Shown: positions 7,000 through 15,619 of the stretch, piece after piece
Layout of the letters: every line of letters starts with the position of its first letter
Numbering within the stretch: the stretch's first letter is position 1
Translations under genes and position numbers: made by a program
Assembly: GCA_051646285.1 (NCBI GenBank)
Contig: JBOFCU010000163.1
Location: forward strand, 1-28,979
DNA length: 28,979 nucleotides
Reading direction: 5' to 3'
DNA from: Terrirubrum sp051646285
GTDB taxonomy: Bacteria > Pseudomonadota > Alphaproteobacteria > Rhizobiales > Beijerinckiaceae
Notes under the pieces: model-generated
Told to the model about the DNA's origin: nothing
Seen by the model: the letters and a program-made list of their open reading frames with translations, nothing else
Databases searched by the model: none

Positions 7000-7499
7000 T
7001 GGCGTTTGGCGTGTCCCTTGCAATCGAAATTCTTGTGGCAATTTTATTGGCTGCCACGATTTCTTACTGCATTGCACTTGACAAGAGACTCAAGCAGTTG
7101 CGCTTGGATGAACAGGCCATGCGCAAAAATGTAACCGACCTTACCTTTGCAACAGATAATGCTGAACGCGCCATCGCCATGCTGAAAAGCGCAGTGGGCG
7201 AAGCCAATTCTACTCTTGCAGAGCGCATTGATACAGCAGAACGATTTGCCGCAGACCTTTCAATCAATGTGAAAGCTGGTGAAGATATAATTGATCGCGT
7301 CAGGCAAATTGTCGAAACTTCGCGCAAGTTGGCAGCGACGCAGGCTGTAGCACAGCAGCGCACAGATAAGGCCGACTCCATTCTCGACACCGGAACTTTG
7401 CCAGATGGCTCTGCAAATACGCGGCTTGCAGCAGCCGCAGTTGCGGCTGAACGGCTTGCCCTGCGTGCACGTGCCCGAATTCGTGGTGAGGCGGCATGA
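6999..7499 (+). CDS. DUF6468-type small membrane protein of the flagellar operon
   Basis: A 166-residue protein with one N-terminal transmembrane segment (about 7-26) followed by a long, charged, probably coiled-coil region (LDKRLKQLRLDEQAMRKNV) and an Ala/Arg-rich tail. The layout and position between fliM and a motE-like gene match the uncharacterised DUF6468 family of alphaproteobacterial flagellar operons, a name I recall rather than verified. The start overlaps the fliM stop (TGATG) and the stop overlaps the next start (ATGA), so it is translationally coupled on both sides and very likely acts at the motor. No catalytic motif is visible; a structural or stator-related role is inference. 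Confidence 0.8.
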   Translation: MAFGVSLAIEILVAILLAATISYCIALDKRLKQLRLDEQAMRKNVTDLTFATDNAERAIAMLKSAVGEANSTLAERIDTAERFAADLSINVKAGEDIIDRVRQIVETSRKLAATQAVAQQRTDKADSILDTGTLPDGSANTRLAAAAVAAERLALRARARIRGEAA

Positions 7500-8371
7500 A
7501 ATCCTTCAGGCTATTCCCCGCTGTCGCGGGAGCGGCAGCCTGTTTGCTTGTTCTAAAAACACTTGCCTTTTTTCGCGATGAGCCTCAGGGCAATAATACC
7601 AAGCCATCTGTATCCCATCATGCAACATTTGGCCGTGCCATAACGCGCGCGCGGGAAGGATATATTGCGCCTGATCCTGATATTACGGGTGCAGTCGGAA
7701 AAAAAGACGAACCATCGGATGGCAAGCTCACCAATACAAAGCATGAAGACGCCAAAGGCAATGATGGAAAAGCCGTTGTACCGACAGAAGGCGACAAAAA
7801 AATTCTGCAGATGGCACAGGCGACCAAGCCAGGAAATCCCATTGATCTTGGTGGCAGCCGCGCTTCCCCCTCTGAACGGGCATTGCTGGAACGGTTGACT
7901 GACCGGCGCGAACAGATCGACAATCGCTCGCGTGAGGTTGATACGCGTGAAGCCTTGCTGAAGGCAGCGGAAAAAAAACTGGATTCACGTGTTAATGATC
8001 TCAAATCAATGGAAGATCGCCTGCAAGCCACGCTCGATAATCGTGAACAGTCCCAGGCAACAGTGTTGAAAAACCTCGTCACAATGTATGAGACGATGAA
8101 ACCTAAGGAAGCTGCCCGTGTTTTTGACCGGCTGGATATGAAAGTATTGATTCCAGTTGTGCAGAAAATGAATCCGCGCAAAATGGCGGAAATTCTGGCT
8201 GCGATGCAGCCCGAAGCGGCTGAGAAACTGACAATTGCGCTGGCCACGCGACAAGACGGCGCCGCAGAACCTCAGGGCGGGCAACCGCTGAACGAGTTGC
8301 CGCGTCTTGATGGGCCAGCGGCTGTTGCCCCTGCAGCAGATGCAGCACGCCAGCCCGCTCCACGCAGCTAA
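7496..8371 (+). CDS. motE: MotE-like flagellar protein with MgtE N-terminal-like domain
   Basis: A 291-residue protein with an N-terminal hydrophobic segment (8-25), a linker, a strongly charged coiled coil (about 125-190; RREQIDNRSREVDTREALL) and an MgtE-intracellular-N-like helical repeat at 193-252 (MYETMKPKEAARVFDRLD, then VQKMNPRKMAEILAAMQPE). The tail is Pro/Ala-rich. This is the arrangement of MotE, which in Sinorhizobium meliloti is a periplasmic chaperone for the motility protein MotC; similar proteins occur downstream of fliM in many alphaproteobacteria. The hydrophobic segment is either a signal peptide or an anchor. The start overlaps the previous gene by 4 bases. MotC itself is not in the window, so the exact client is uncertain. 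Confidence 0.8.
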   Translation: MKSFRLFPAVAGAAACLLVLKTLAFFRDEPQGNNTKPSVSHHATFGRAITRAREGYIAPDPDITGAVGKKDEPSDGKLTNTKHEDAKGNDGKAVVPTEGDKKILQMAQATKPGNPIDLGGSRASPSERALLERLTDRREQIDNRSREVDTREALLKAAEKKLDSRVNDLKSMEDRLQATLDNREQSQATVLKNLVTMYETMKPKEAARVFDRLDMKVLIPVVQKMNPRKMAEILAAMQPEAAEKLTIALATRQDGAAEPQGGQPLNELPRLDGPAAVAPAADAARQPAPRS

Positions 8372-8391
8372 TTCTCTTCACAAAATGCTCC

Positions 8392-8414
8392 AACCCGGCA
8401 AAAATTGCCCGGTT
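8392..8414. promoter_or_regulatory. CCCGGCA-N5-TGCCCGG imperfect palindrome: weak terminator of motE or enhancer-like element
   Basis: AACCCGGCA, 5 bases, TGCCCGGTT. The arms pair with one C-C mismatch, and the half-site and 5-base spacing match the palindromes upstream of flgF and flgE. It lies 20 bases after the motE stop. The following T-rich stretch is interrupted, so it is a poor terminator; it may be an ftr-like site. The centre is only about 108 bases before the flagellin ATG. Confidence 0.5.
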
Positions 8415-8420
8415 TGTCAT

Positions 8421-8451
8421 GTTTGTTAACCACTCATTAGGGTTAACAAAC
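8421..8451. promoter_or_regulatory. 11-bp inverted repeat GTTTGTTAACC/GGTTAACAAAC upstream of flagellin
   Basis: Perfect 11-bp arms with a 9-base spacer, 59 bases before the flagellin ATG. Each arm contains TTAAC, the CtrA half-site, but not in the TTAA-N7-TTAAC arrangement. With no T-run after it, it is more likely an operator or 5'-leader structure than a terminator. Confidence 0.65.
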
Positions 8452-8510
8452 AATGATCATGACATCGCGGAAGAATCACGCGCCGCTCAGAATGAGTCGA
8501 GGTCGGAAAC

Positions 8511-9776
8511 ATGGCTGACATTGTCCTCTCGTCCGGAATCCGGTCGAACCTGCTTTCACTGCAAAATTCTTCGCAGCTTTTGGACCGCACGCAAAATAGG
8601 CTTGCGACCGGCCGTAAGGTGAATACTGCGCTCGATGATCCATTGAATTATTTCACATCATCAGCGATGTCAGCGCAGGCTAACGATTTGAGCCGCCTTC
8701 TGGATGGTATCAATCTCGGCATCAAAACACTTGAAGCCGCTGACAATGGCATTCGCTCCATACAGCGCCTTGTCGAAAGCGCGCTTGGTAATTCCCGTGC
8801 TGCACTGTCATCAGCGTCCACCACCGCGAAAGTCGGCTCCGGGATGGACCCCGTAACGCGGCAGGCGATTGACTATACATTGAATCCAAATCTCCTGACG
8901 ACAGGTACACCAGCAGGAAAATTCAACGCTGGTGATATACTGACATTTGGCTACACGGTACCGCCATCTGCCACTGTAAATAGCATTGCAGTGACATTGG
9001 GCGCAGGTGTGCCGACAGCTCAGGCACTTGCGACAGCGATCAATTCTGCCGCCGGAAATCTCGATACGGCAACGGGCCAGCCTTATTTAAAGGCCACTAT
9101 TGATGTGGCGGGGCGTCTAGTCGTTGACAATACGGCAAATGGCACACTGCGTATTCAGCTCACCGATACGGCACCGGCGAACACGCTGGCCGATTTATTC
9201 GGCACCTATGAGCCGCCCCTGCCCACGTCTACAGGCCTGGATACTGGCACGATTACCTACTCGCAAAATGTTACACGCAACGCTGCTGCACAGCAATATA
9301 ATGACCTGCTATCGCAAATTGGCAACCTTGCGAAAGACTCGGGCTACAATGGCGTCAACCTGCTGTTCGGGCAATCGCTTGATCTGGTTTTCAATGCTGA
9401 TGCTTCAACTCGGATGGTCGTTCGCGGTGTCGTTTTTGATGCAGCTGGCCTCGGTTTGGCCACGACCAATACGAAGTATAATTTTCAGTCTGATGTCGAA
9501 ATCAATTCAGCCATCAGCAAGCTCAATGACGCGATCAAATATCTTCGCTCGCAGGCCTCGACATTCGGTGCGAATATGACGGTCGCGCAAACCCGGCGGG
9601 ATTTCACCAATGAGGCAACCAAGACCCTGAGGGCTGGATCTGATGGTCTTGTCACGGCCGATATGAATGAAGAAGGTGCTAACCTTCTCGCACTGCAAAC
9701 CCGCCAGCAGCTTTCCACACAAGCTCTCTCGCTGGCATCGCAATCGGATCAGGCGGTATTGCGCCTCTTCAACTGA
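8511..9776 (+). CDS. Flagellin
   Basis: Filament subunit exported by the flagellar type III apparatus. The 421-residue product has conserved flagellin ends: N-terminal D0/D1 (about 1-115; LLSLQNSSQLLDRTQNRLATG, LDDPLNYFTSSAMSAQANDL, NGIRSIQRLVESA) and C-terminal D1/D0 (about 335-421; INSAISKLNDAIKYLR, TLRAGSDGLVTADMNEEGAN, LALQTRQQLSTQALS). The middle is a variable, Thr/Ala-rich surface domain. GAGG lies about 8 bases before the ATG. It is followed by flbT and flaF, the expected flagellin regulators. The upstream region has two inverted repeats but no GG-N10-GC sigma-54 site that I can find. It is the only flagellin in the window. Confidence 0.94.
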   Translation: MADIVLSSGIRSNLLSLQNSSQLLDRTQNRLATGRKVNTALDDPLNYFTSSAMSAQANDLSRLLDGINLGIKTLEAADNGIRSIQRLVESALGNSRAALSSASTTAKVGSGMDPVTRQAIDYTLNPNLLTTGTPAGKFNAGDILTFGYTVPPSATVNSIAVTLGAGVPTAQALATAINSAAGNLDTATGQPYLKATIDVAGRLVVDNTANGTLRIQLTDTAPANTLADLFGTYEPPLPTSTGLDTGTITYSQNVTRNAAAQQYNDLLSQIGNLAKDSGYNGVNLLFGQSLDLVFNADASTRMVVRGVVFDAAGLGLATTNTKYNFQSDVEINSAISKLNDAIKYLRSQASTFGANMTVAQTRRDFTNEATKTLRAGSDGLVTADMNEEGANLLALQTRQQLSTQALSLASQSDQAVLRLFN

Positions 9777-9812
9777 GGTAGCCCGCTCCGCTCCCAGAAC
9801 AGGAGACCATAA

Positions 9813-10247
9813 ATGGCTCTCAAAGTTGAATTGAAACCTGGTGAACGAATCGTTATCGGCACAGCTGTCATACGCAATGGTGATACACGCACGCGCTTCT
9901 TTATAGAAGGCACAGCGCCGATCCTGCGCGAAAAGGACATCATGACCCCAAAATCAGCCGATTCGCCTGCAAAACGGGTCTATCTTGCTGTTCAGCTCAT
10001 GTATCTATCCGGTGAAACACAGGAAAATCATGATCTTTATTTTAACCTTGTGCGAGAATTCCTGAACGCTGCACCCAGCGCTCTGCCAATTGTCGCAGAA
10101 ATTAACAACCGGATTTTAAGTGGTGACGTTTACAAAGCGCTCAAAGCAGCACGCCAACTCATGGCGTACGAGCAGGAGTTAATTGCTCATGCAACAGGCA
10201 GCAGCAGCGTACGGCAGGATAGCACAGGCAACCCAGTCACCCCGTGA
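9813..10247 (+). CDS. flbT: Flagellar biosynthesis repressor FlbT
   Basis: FlbT is an alphaproteobacterial RNA-level regulator; in Caulobacter it binds the 5' leader of flagellin mRNA and promotes its decay until the hook is complete. The 144-residue product begins MALKVELKPGERIVIG and contains LREKDIMTP, KRVYLAVQLMYLSG and YKALKAARQLMAYEQELI, all typical of the family. AGGAG lies about 8 bases before the ATG. It sits 36 bases after the flagellin gene and overlaps flaF by 59 bases. Its likely target is the flagellin leader in this window, which holds the inverted repeat at 8421-8451; that link is inference. Confidence 0.95.
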   Translation: MALKVELKPGERIVIGTAVIRNGDTRTRFFIEGTAPILREKDIMTPKSADSPAKRVYLAVQLMYLSGETQENHDLYFNLVREFLNAAPSALPIVAEINNRILSGDVYKALKAARQLMAYEQELIAHATGSSSVRQDSTGNPVTP

Positions 10248-10581
10248 ACTGGAAGCCAGCCTTCTCTTGAAGGCAGCCTCGAAGATACAATCGGTGCGCG
10301 ATGACTGGGCCAACCGTGAGAAGGACCTCGACGAGGCATTGACGTACAATCGGAAACTGTGGACCATCCTTGTTTCGTCAGTAACCAGCCCCGAAAATCC
10401 ACTGCCGTCGGAAATCAAGAACAACATCGCTAATCTGGCAATGTTTATCTTCAACCACACCATAGCAGTGACATTCGAGCCAAAACCGGCACGTCTCAAT
10501 ATCCTGATTTCCATCAATCGTGATATAGCAGCAGGGTTGCGCGGTGCCAGTGCACCTCAGGGCGAATCAAGCGCAGCCTGA
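10189..10581 (+). CDS. flaF: Flagellar biosynthesis regulator FlaF
   Basis: FlaF works with and against FlbT in alphaproteobacteria; it is needed for flagellin synthesis and secretion and behaves as a flagellin-binding factor. The 130-residue product has the family pattern: AAAAYGRIAQATQSPRELEA at the start, a central DEALTYNRKLWTILVSSVT, then LPSEIKNNIANLAMFIFNHT. The ATG at 10189 has AGGAG about 10 bases upstream; a TTG two codons earlier is also possible. The reading frame overlaps the end of flbT by 59 bases, which suggests translational coupling. It is the last gene of flagellin-flbT-flaF and is followed by a bidirectional terminator. Confidence 0.93.
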   Translation: MQQAAAAYGRIAQATQSPRELEASLLLKAASKIQSVRDDWANREKDLDEALTYNRKLWTILVSSVTSPENPLPSEIKNNIANLAMFIFNHTIAVTFEPKPARLNILISINRDIAAGLRGASAPQGESSAA

Positions 10582-10592
10582 CAATAAAATAT

Positions 10593-10631
10593 CAAATAAA
10601 ATGCGCGCCACTGAGGCGCGCTTTTTATTTG
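10593..10631. terminator. Bidirectional terminator between flaF and flgL
   Basis: GCGCGCC (10603-10609) pairs with GGCGCGC (10615-10621) around ACTGA. Flanks CAAATAAAA and TTTTATTTG extend the pairing past one T-T mismatch and give U-runs in both directions. It serves the plus-strand flagellin operon and the minus-strand flgE-flgK-flgL operon, which converge here. Confidence 0.93.
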
Positions 10632-10639
10632 AAAAAATC

Positions 10640-12172
10640 TTAGCGCAAAAATTGCGTCAACGACAACTGCGATAACGTTGCTGTCACCGAATAAGTTGCC
10701 TGTAACCGTGTCTGCATCTCAAGCAATGCAGCCGCAACCTCCTGCGTATCGGCATTCTCGACATCAGCAAGCGTATCAACAAGAATATTTTTTGTCGCGC
10801 CATGACGTTCGCCAGTTGTGTTGATCGCCGCAAGCGACATTGCCAGTTCGGCAGAAATATCTTTGACCTCCTGCATGCCGCCAGGAAAACTCAAACCCTG
10901 CCGTACACGGTCAGCCAGTTCTTCATAGCGGTCACGTGCCGTTGCGTCGCTTGAAGGTGCAGAAAGCACAGACATGGCCGCAAACATCGCCATCGATTGT
11001 TGAATGCCTTCCTCATTGGCCCGCGCGCCAACACCGACCGCTTGTGATTCTCCAATTTGCGCCGTTGCCGTGTTCCGCGCATCTGGAAACGCAAGCGTAT
11101 CGGCATCACCTCTATACCAGATAACCGTATTTGCTGTTGTGCCAGTAACAAGTGCGGCTGCGCTGGCAGCTGGAGCAGGCACGCGCTGAGGCGGATTAGC
11201 ATCCGTGCCTTTGAAAAATTCTGTCGATGCAACGATTGCAGAAGAAGCACGCAAACTGCTGCTCGCAGCTTTCTGTAGTTGTCCGAGCAACGCAGCCTGA
11301 AAATTCGCAGCGGTAGCAGCAGGTGTCGCACCAATTTGAAAGGTATCCGCTTGCGGCGGAGTTGGTGGTGACTGACGGGCATAAAGAGTCAAGGTTTCCT
11401 GCGATCCGTCAGGCAACGCCATCGTTACGGAGACCTGAGCGCCATCCTGCGGTTGCGCGATAAAATTGGCCGAGACAGTTTGCAGGGCACCTGCTGGACC
11501 AGCAACATTTATCGTGGGGCTATCAGTCGCAATGCCAGTTAATGTAAATCCAAACATCGCGCCGGGATTACCGCCATCGCGTTCCAGTGACACGGTTGCA
11601 CCTGCAAGGGCTGGTACGGACAGACGGCCAAGCAAACCGGTGCCGAGATCCGCCGTTTCGCGCTCCATCACCATCTGCTTCACACCAGCACGGCCAGCCG
11701 TGCCATTGATCATCTCATCAAACGAGACAACAGGCCTGATATCGCTGCTGCGGCCAGAGAACAAATAGCGGCCTCCAATATCTGCATTCAGGAGGTCAAC
11801 AGCAAATTTCAGATTTTCGTCTGCATTCCATTGTGCAATAGCGCGTCCGCTGGCATCAGGCTGGTAGCTGCCGGGACGGGCCATGCTTTTTGCATCAAGC
11901 GCCATTTTGTCCAGACGGCTCAAAGACTGATCCATGACTTGAATTTGAAGTTTTGTGTCGCGAATCGTGTTCTGAAAGCCTTCAAGTGTGGAAAGGCGTG
12001 AATGAATATCAAGGCTTTTGCGCCGGTCGATGCCAAGGCCCGAATAGGTTTCCGACTTCTTGCCTGTCGCCATCTGCCGCTGCAAATCAGTTGCGCTCTG
12101 GCGCAAGTTACGCATCAAGTCAGCGGAATTTTGCGTTGCGCGTGCGTATCCGTAAAGCGTGCCGGTGTACAT
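10640..12172 (-). CDS. flgL: Flagellar hook-filament junction protein FlgL
   Basis: FlgL (HAP3) is the second junction protein between hook and filament. The ends are flagellin-like: N-terminal NSADLMRNLRQSATDLQRQM, ATGKKSETYSGL and FAVDLLNADIGGRYLFSG; C-terminal VENADTQEVAAALLEMQTRL and TATLSQLSLTQFL. At 510 residues it is clearly longer than the ~300-350 of many FlgL proteins; the extra length is a central Ala/Thr/Pro-rich domain (about 190-400). Two adjacent ATGs exist (12175 and 12172); I prefer 12172 because GAGG, which overlaps the flgK stop, is then 6 rather than 3 bases away. Last gene of flgE-flgK-flgL. Confidence 0.9.
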   Translation of the reverse strand: MYTGTLYGYARATQNSADLMRNLRQSATDLQRQMATGKKSETYSGLGIDRRKSLDIHSRLSTLEGFQNTIRDTKLQIQVMDQSLSRLDKMALDAKSMARPGSYQPDASGRAIAQWNADENLKFAVDLLNADIGGRYLFSGRSSDIRPVVSFDEMINGTAGRAGVKQMVMERETADLGTGLLGRLSVPALAGATVSLERDGGNPGAMFGFTLTGIATDSPTINVAGPAGALQTVSANFIAQPQDGAQVSVTMALPDGSQETLTLYARQSPPTPPQADTFQIGATPAATAANFQAALLGQLQKAASSSLRASSAIVASTEFFKGTDANPPQRVPAPAASAAALVTGTTANTVIWYRGDADTLAFPDARNTATAQIGESQAVGVGARANEEGIQQSMAMFAAMSVLSAPSSDATARDRYEELADRVRQGLSFPGGMQEVKDISAELAMSLAAINTTGERHGATKNILVDTLADVENADTQEVAAALLEMQTRLQATYSVTATLSQLSLTQFLR

Positions 12173-12180
12173 CATTCACC

Positions 12181-14037
12181 TCACATTCTGAACAGGAGAT
12201 CAAACATCTCCTTCGCGGCCGTAAAGACGCGGGCATTGGCTGCATAGGCATTCTGCAACTGGGTCAATTGTGCCATTTCAGAATCGATATTGACGCCTGC
12301 GCGCTCATCAAAGCGCTCTTCAATCGATTTTAAGGCAACAGTCTGACCTTCATGCAGCTGAGCGGCGGAACTAGCGGCAGCACCACGGTTTTCAACAATA
12401 CGCTGCGCAAAATTCGTCACACTCGCACGAAAAGGCCCACCTGTACCACCAAGTCCTGTTGTCGTCGCAAAACTGCGCGATGAATTGGTAAGCGCTTCCA
12501 GCAATTGACGCGGGCGCGTTTGATCACCCTGTGGCGTTGCCGATGGCACCGTCTGATAAACAACCAAACGCGAGCGATCAGCAACCAGAGCCGGGTTCAC
12601 GGCAATACGGCCAGCAAAACCTGTGGTTTTCGAACCGCCATCAAATGAACCGGTAAAGACCTGTGCATTGCCAACATCATAAAACAGCGGCAGCTCAGTG
12701 CCGCTGCCAGTGAGTGCGGTATTGGTAATACGCACATCGGCAGTGCCCATCGTTGATGTCGCACCATTATCGAGTACACGCAAGGTGCTGCCTACTGAAG
12801 AAAATGCCAGGGTTGGGCCAAATGCCGTATTCAAGGCACCAACAATAGATGCAGGGGCACCAGCAAAGCTCATGCCAATCACCTGATCAGCAGAACCATC
12901 ATTCATCAGCGGCAATTGCGATGCATCTTCAACGCGCACAACCTTAACGGTGCGATCCTGGCCGGTAGCCACATCACGATAAGAGAATGTCATGGCATTG
13001 CCACTTGCCGGCAACGCAGACATATCAACATCAAATCCAGTCTGCACACCGACTGTGACTGCTGTTGTCGGCGCTTTCCGGTCAGATAAGGCGCTCGACA
13101 AAGCCGCCGCCAATGCATCCAGCTGCGCCTGCGCTTGTACAAGCGTTTTATCACGCAACTCAACCAGGGCAGCCAATTCCCCTGATCGGATCATTTTATC
13201 TGCAAGCACATCAATCGTTGTATTGGTGCCTGTTGATAAAGCAATCGTTCCAACACCACGCTTTGCCGGATCAGTGGAATAAAGAGCATCTGCTGAAATA
13301 TTCGCGTGCTCATCAAATCGCAGGCGCAATGGTGTTGAGCCATCGAACAACGCCAATCCACCAGTTGTGGTAATCGTAACACCACTCGTCACGCTATCCG
13401 TGACGCGGATGTCCATATACTGTGAAAGCTCATTGATGGCCCGGTCACGTTCATCAAGCAGACCAGCAGATGGCGTCTCACCTCCGGAAACAATACGCGC
13501 ATTCAATTCGCCAATTTGTGTCAACAATGCATTGGTGCGATCGACAATGCTAGCGATAGCGCTCTCGGCCTGCCCCCGCATGGCCTGGATGTCGCGCGAC
13601 AATCCATTGAGCGTCGTTGCCAGTGTTCCTGCTTTTTCGAGAACAGATGTGCGTTGCGTGTAAGACGATGGATCGTTGACCAGGCCTTGAAGGGACTGTG
13701 TAAAGGCATTCACAGTGCCATCCAGCGCACTGGGGCTACCAGGCGGCCCGAAAAGACGATCAAGTGCGGACTGAAATTCGGCCATGGTCTGCGTGTAGCC
13801 AGAGCCTGATGTCTCCGACCGGACCTGCCGCAATACAAGCAAATCCAGTGTCCGGTTAATGCCTTCGTTGCGTGCACCAGTTGTTCGATCGCCGGAATTT
13901 TCCTGCACCTGAACAAGGCGGCGGCGCGTATAGCCGTCAGAATTCGCATTTGCAATATTCTGCGCGACAACATCCATACCAGCCTGCGTGATACGCAGAC
14001 CGGAAACGGAAGCGTTGAGTACAGCGCCGAGCCCCAT
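12181..14037 (-). CDS. flgK: Flagellar hook-associated protein FlgK
   Basis: FlgK (HAP1) is the first hook-filament junction protein. The 618-residue product begins MGLGAVLNASVSGLRITQAG with the axial-protein signature NIANANSDGYTRR at 27-39. It carries the FlgK-specific VNAFTQSLQGLVNDPSS and INELSQYMDIRV segments. It ends in the D0 helix VNIDSEMAQLTQLQNAYAAN followed by ARVFTAAKEMFDLLF. AAAGGAG lies about 9 bases upstream. The gene is 33 bases after flgE and 5-8 bases before flgL, so the three are co-transcribed from the sigma-54 promoter ahead of flgE. Length is in the usual range for alphaproteobacterial FlgK. Confidence 0.95.
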   Translation of the reverse strand: MGLGAVLNASVSGLRITQAGMDVVAQNIANANSDGYTRRRLVQVQENSGDRTTGARNEGINRTLDLLVLRQVRSETSGSGYTQTMAEFQSALDRLFGPPGSPSALDGTVNAFTQSLQGLVNDPSSYTQRTSVLEKAGTLATTLNGLSRDIQAMRGQAESAIASIVDRTNALLTQIGELNARIVSGGETPSAGLLDERDRAINELSQYMDIRVTDSVTSGVTITTTGGLALFDGSTPLRLRFDEHANISADALYSTDPAKRGVGTIALSTGTNTTIDVLADKMIRSGELAALVELRDKTLVQAQAQLDALAAALSSALSDRKAPTTAVTVGVQTGFDVDMSALPASGNAMTFSYRDVATGQDRTVKVVRVEDASQLPLMNDGSADQVIGMSFAGAPASIVGALNTAFGPTLAFSSVGSTLRVLDNGATSTMGTADVRITNTALTGSGTELPLFYDVGNAQVFTGSFDGGSKTTGFAGRIAVNPALVADRSRLVVYQTVPSATPQGDQTRPRQLLEALTNSSRSFATTTGLGGTGGPFRASVTNFAQRIVENRGAAASSAAQLHEGQTVALKSIEERFDERAGVNIDSEMAQLTQLQNAYAANARVFTAAKEMFDLLFRM

Positions 14038-14070
14038 GATGGTTTACTCCTTTACACCAGCCCCAACAGA

Positions 14071-15450
14071 TCAGCGAATGATATTGATGGTGTCTTGCAG
14101 CATTTGCTGCGCCGTGGTGATGACCCGTGTGTTGGCAGTATAAGCCTGCTGCGTAATAATCATTTTGGAAAATTCTTCCGCAATATCTGTATTAGAATTT
14201 TCCAACGATCCTCCGATGATTTTGGCACCCGATGTTCCAAGAATGGGCTGCCCCGATTCCAGCGTCTGTTCAAAAACACCGCCATCACGCCGCTTCAATG
14301 CGTTGTCGGCCTGAAACTGTGCAACAGCAATTTCCGCCAGCGGCGCAACCTGACCGTTGGAATATGTGCCAGCAACGCGGCCATCACTGGTTACGGAAAT
14401 ACGCTGCAATTCGCCAGACGTATAACCGTCTTGCCGGATCGAACTGGTGGTAACCTGACCATTGGCATCTGCAAATTGTGTCAGACCACTCTGAAAATTG
14501 AAAGTCACAGCAGGGACAGTGACATTGCTGACGGTGACAGGCGACACAATTGTCGTTGCCGATGATAGCTGGCCGCTTGAGGAAAATGTAATATCTCCGC
14601 CAATACGCGTCCATGCTGTTGCAGCACCGGTTGCATTCGGATCTGACTGGTAGAACAATTGCCATGTATCTTCAGCGCTGCCATTCGGCCCTGGCAGATA
14701 CGTTGGTGACGAGATTTTTGTCCAGCGCATCTGCACATTCACAGGAGCGCCCACATCATTATAGACTGTAACAGAACCTGCCGGGAGCGACGTATTCAGA
14801 AACAAAGTCTGCTCGTTGGCGGCCACAGTGCCAGTTGTGGCCGGATTGTTGGTAAATGTCGCTTGCGGCAACAATTCAGACCCTGGCACCGAACGATCAG
14901 CATTGTTCGTTTCTGGATATGTTGGAACATTGGCACGATATTCAACCAATGTCGTTGCACGCGCACCAAGCTGATCATTATTGATCCGCAATGCACCAGT
15001 GGTTGACCCAATTGTATTGCCTGTAATGGGATCAATCGCGACACCCTTCAGATAATAGCCAGCGCCATTGCGCAGATATCCTGATTTGTCGATTTCGAAA
15101 TCACCACGCCGCGTGTAAAGGTCCTGGGCGGAAAACGTCGGCACATCGCCGGCCGTTCCGGTACGTTCAGCTACGACAAAATAGCCCTCACCGTTGATGG
15201 CAATGTGGGTCGGCACACCCGTTGTCTGTAAATCACCCTGAATTGTGTTGGTGTTACGCGAGAATGCAAGCACGGAGCCTGCCAATTCACGCTGGGCCGG
15301 CATATCCGGCACCAGGTCCACAAAACTTGTATCGACACGCTTAAAGCCGGTCGTCTGCGAGTTGGCAATATTGCCAGAAATATTCTCAAGCGCATAGGAC
15401 TGCGCCCGAATACCTGACACCGCCGTAATCATCGCACCGAAAACGCCCAT
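14071..15450 (-). CDS. flgE: Flagellar hook protein FlgE
   Basis: FlgE builds the hook, the universal joint. The 459-residue product has the N-terminal signature NIANSQTTGFK (27-37), the mid-protein IAINGEGYFVVAERTG and YTRRGDFEIDKSGYL, a FlgE D2-type domain, and the C-terminal SLENSNTDIAEEFSKMIITQ, then AYTANTRVITTAQQML. AGGAG is 6 bases before the ATG. It heads flgE-flgK-flgL and is preceded by a near-perfect sigma-54 promoter and a distal CGGCA/TGCCG palindrome, the control layout expected of a hook-stage gene in Caulobacter-like bacteria. Confidence 0.95.
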   Translation of the reverse strand: MGVFGAMITAVSGIRAQSYALENISGNIANSQTTGFKRVDTSFVDLVPDMPAQRELAGSVLAFSRNTNTIQGDLQTTGVPTHIAINGEGYFVVAERTGTAGDVPTFSAQDLYTRRGDFEIDKSGYLRNGAGYYLKGVAIDPITGNTIGSTTGALRINNDQLGARATTLVEYRANVPTYPETNNADRSVPGSELLPQATFTNNPATTGTVAANEQTLFLNTSLPAGSVTVYNDVGAPVNVQMRWTKISSPTYLPGPNGSAEDTWQLFYQSDPNATGAATAWTRIGGDITFSSSGQLSSATTIVSPVTVSNVTVPAVTFNFQSGLTQFADANGQVTTSSIRQDGYTSGELQRISVTSDGRVAGTYSNGQVAPLAEIAVAQFQADNALKRRDGGVFEQTLESGQPILGTSGAKIIGGSLENSNTDIAEEFSKMIITQQAYTANTRVITTAQQMLQDTINIIR

Positions 15451-15510
15451 CGCACGCTCCTGAACTCATATCCGGCGAAACATGATGCAGCCGGCCTCAG
15501 TGTCAGATTG

Positions 15511-15525
15511 GCAAACAGCGTGCCA
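15511..15525 (-). promoter_or_regulatory. Sigma-54 promoter of the flgE operon
   Basis: The minus strand reads TGGCACGCTGTTTGC, an exact match to TGGCACG-N4-TTGC. The predicted start is near 15499, about 49 bases before the flgE ATG. Confidence 0.92.
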
Positions 15526-15619
15526 CAGAGCTGCACAAAGATTTTCAATGAGATAGCTGGTTAATGTGGCTTAACAATTGGGCGCATTGGCAAGGGCTGC
15601 CGCATCAGATGAGCCAGTG

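Noticed and set aside
8469..8483. Possible sigma-54 site before flagellin (GG followed by GC).
   Set aside because: The spacing is 9 or 11 rather than the strict 10, and the flanking bases do not fit.
15561..15575. TTAA-N6-TTAAC near flgE as a CtrA box.
   Set aside because: The spacer is 6, not 7, so it was not called as a CtrA site, only mentioned.
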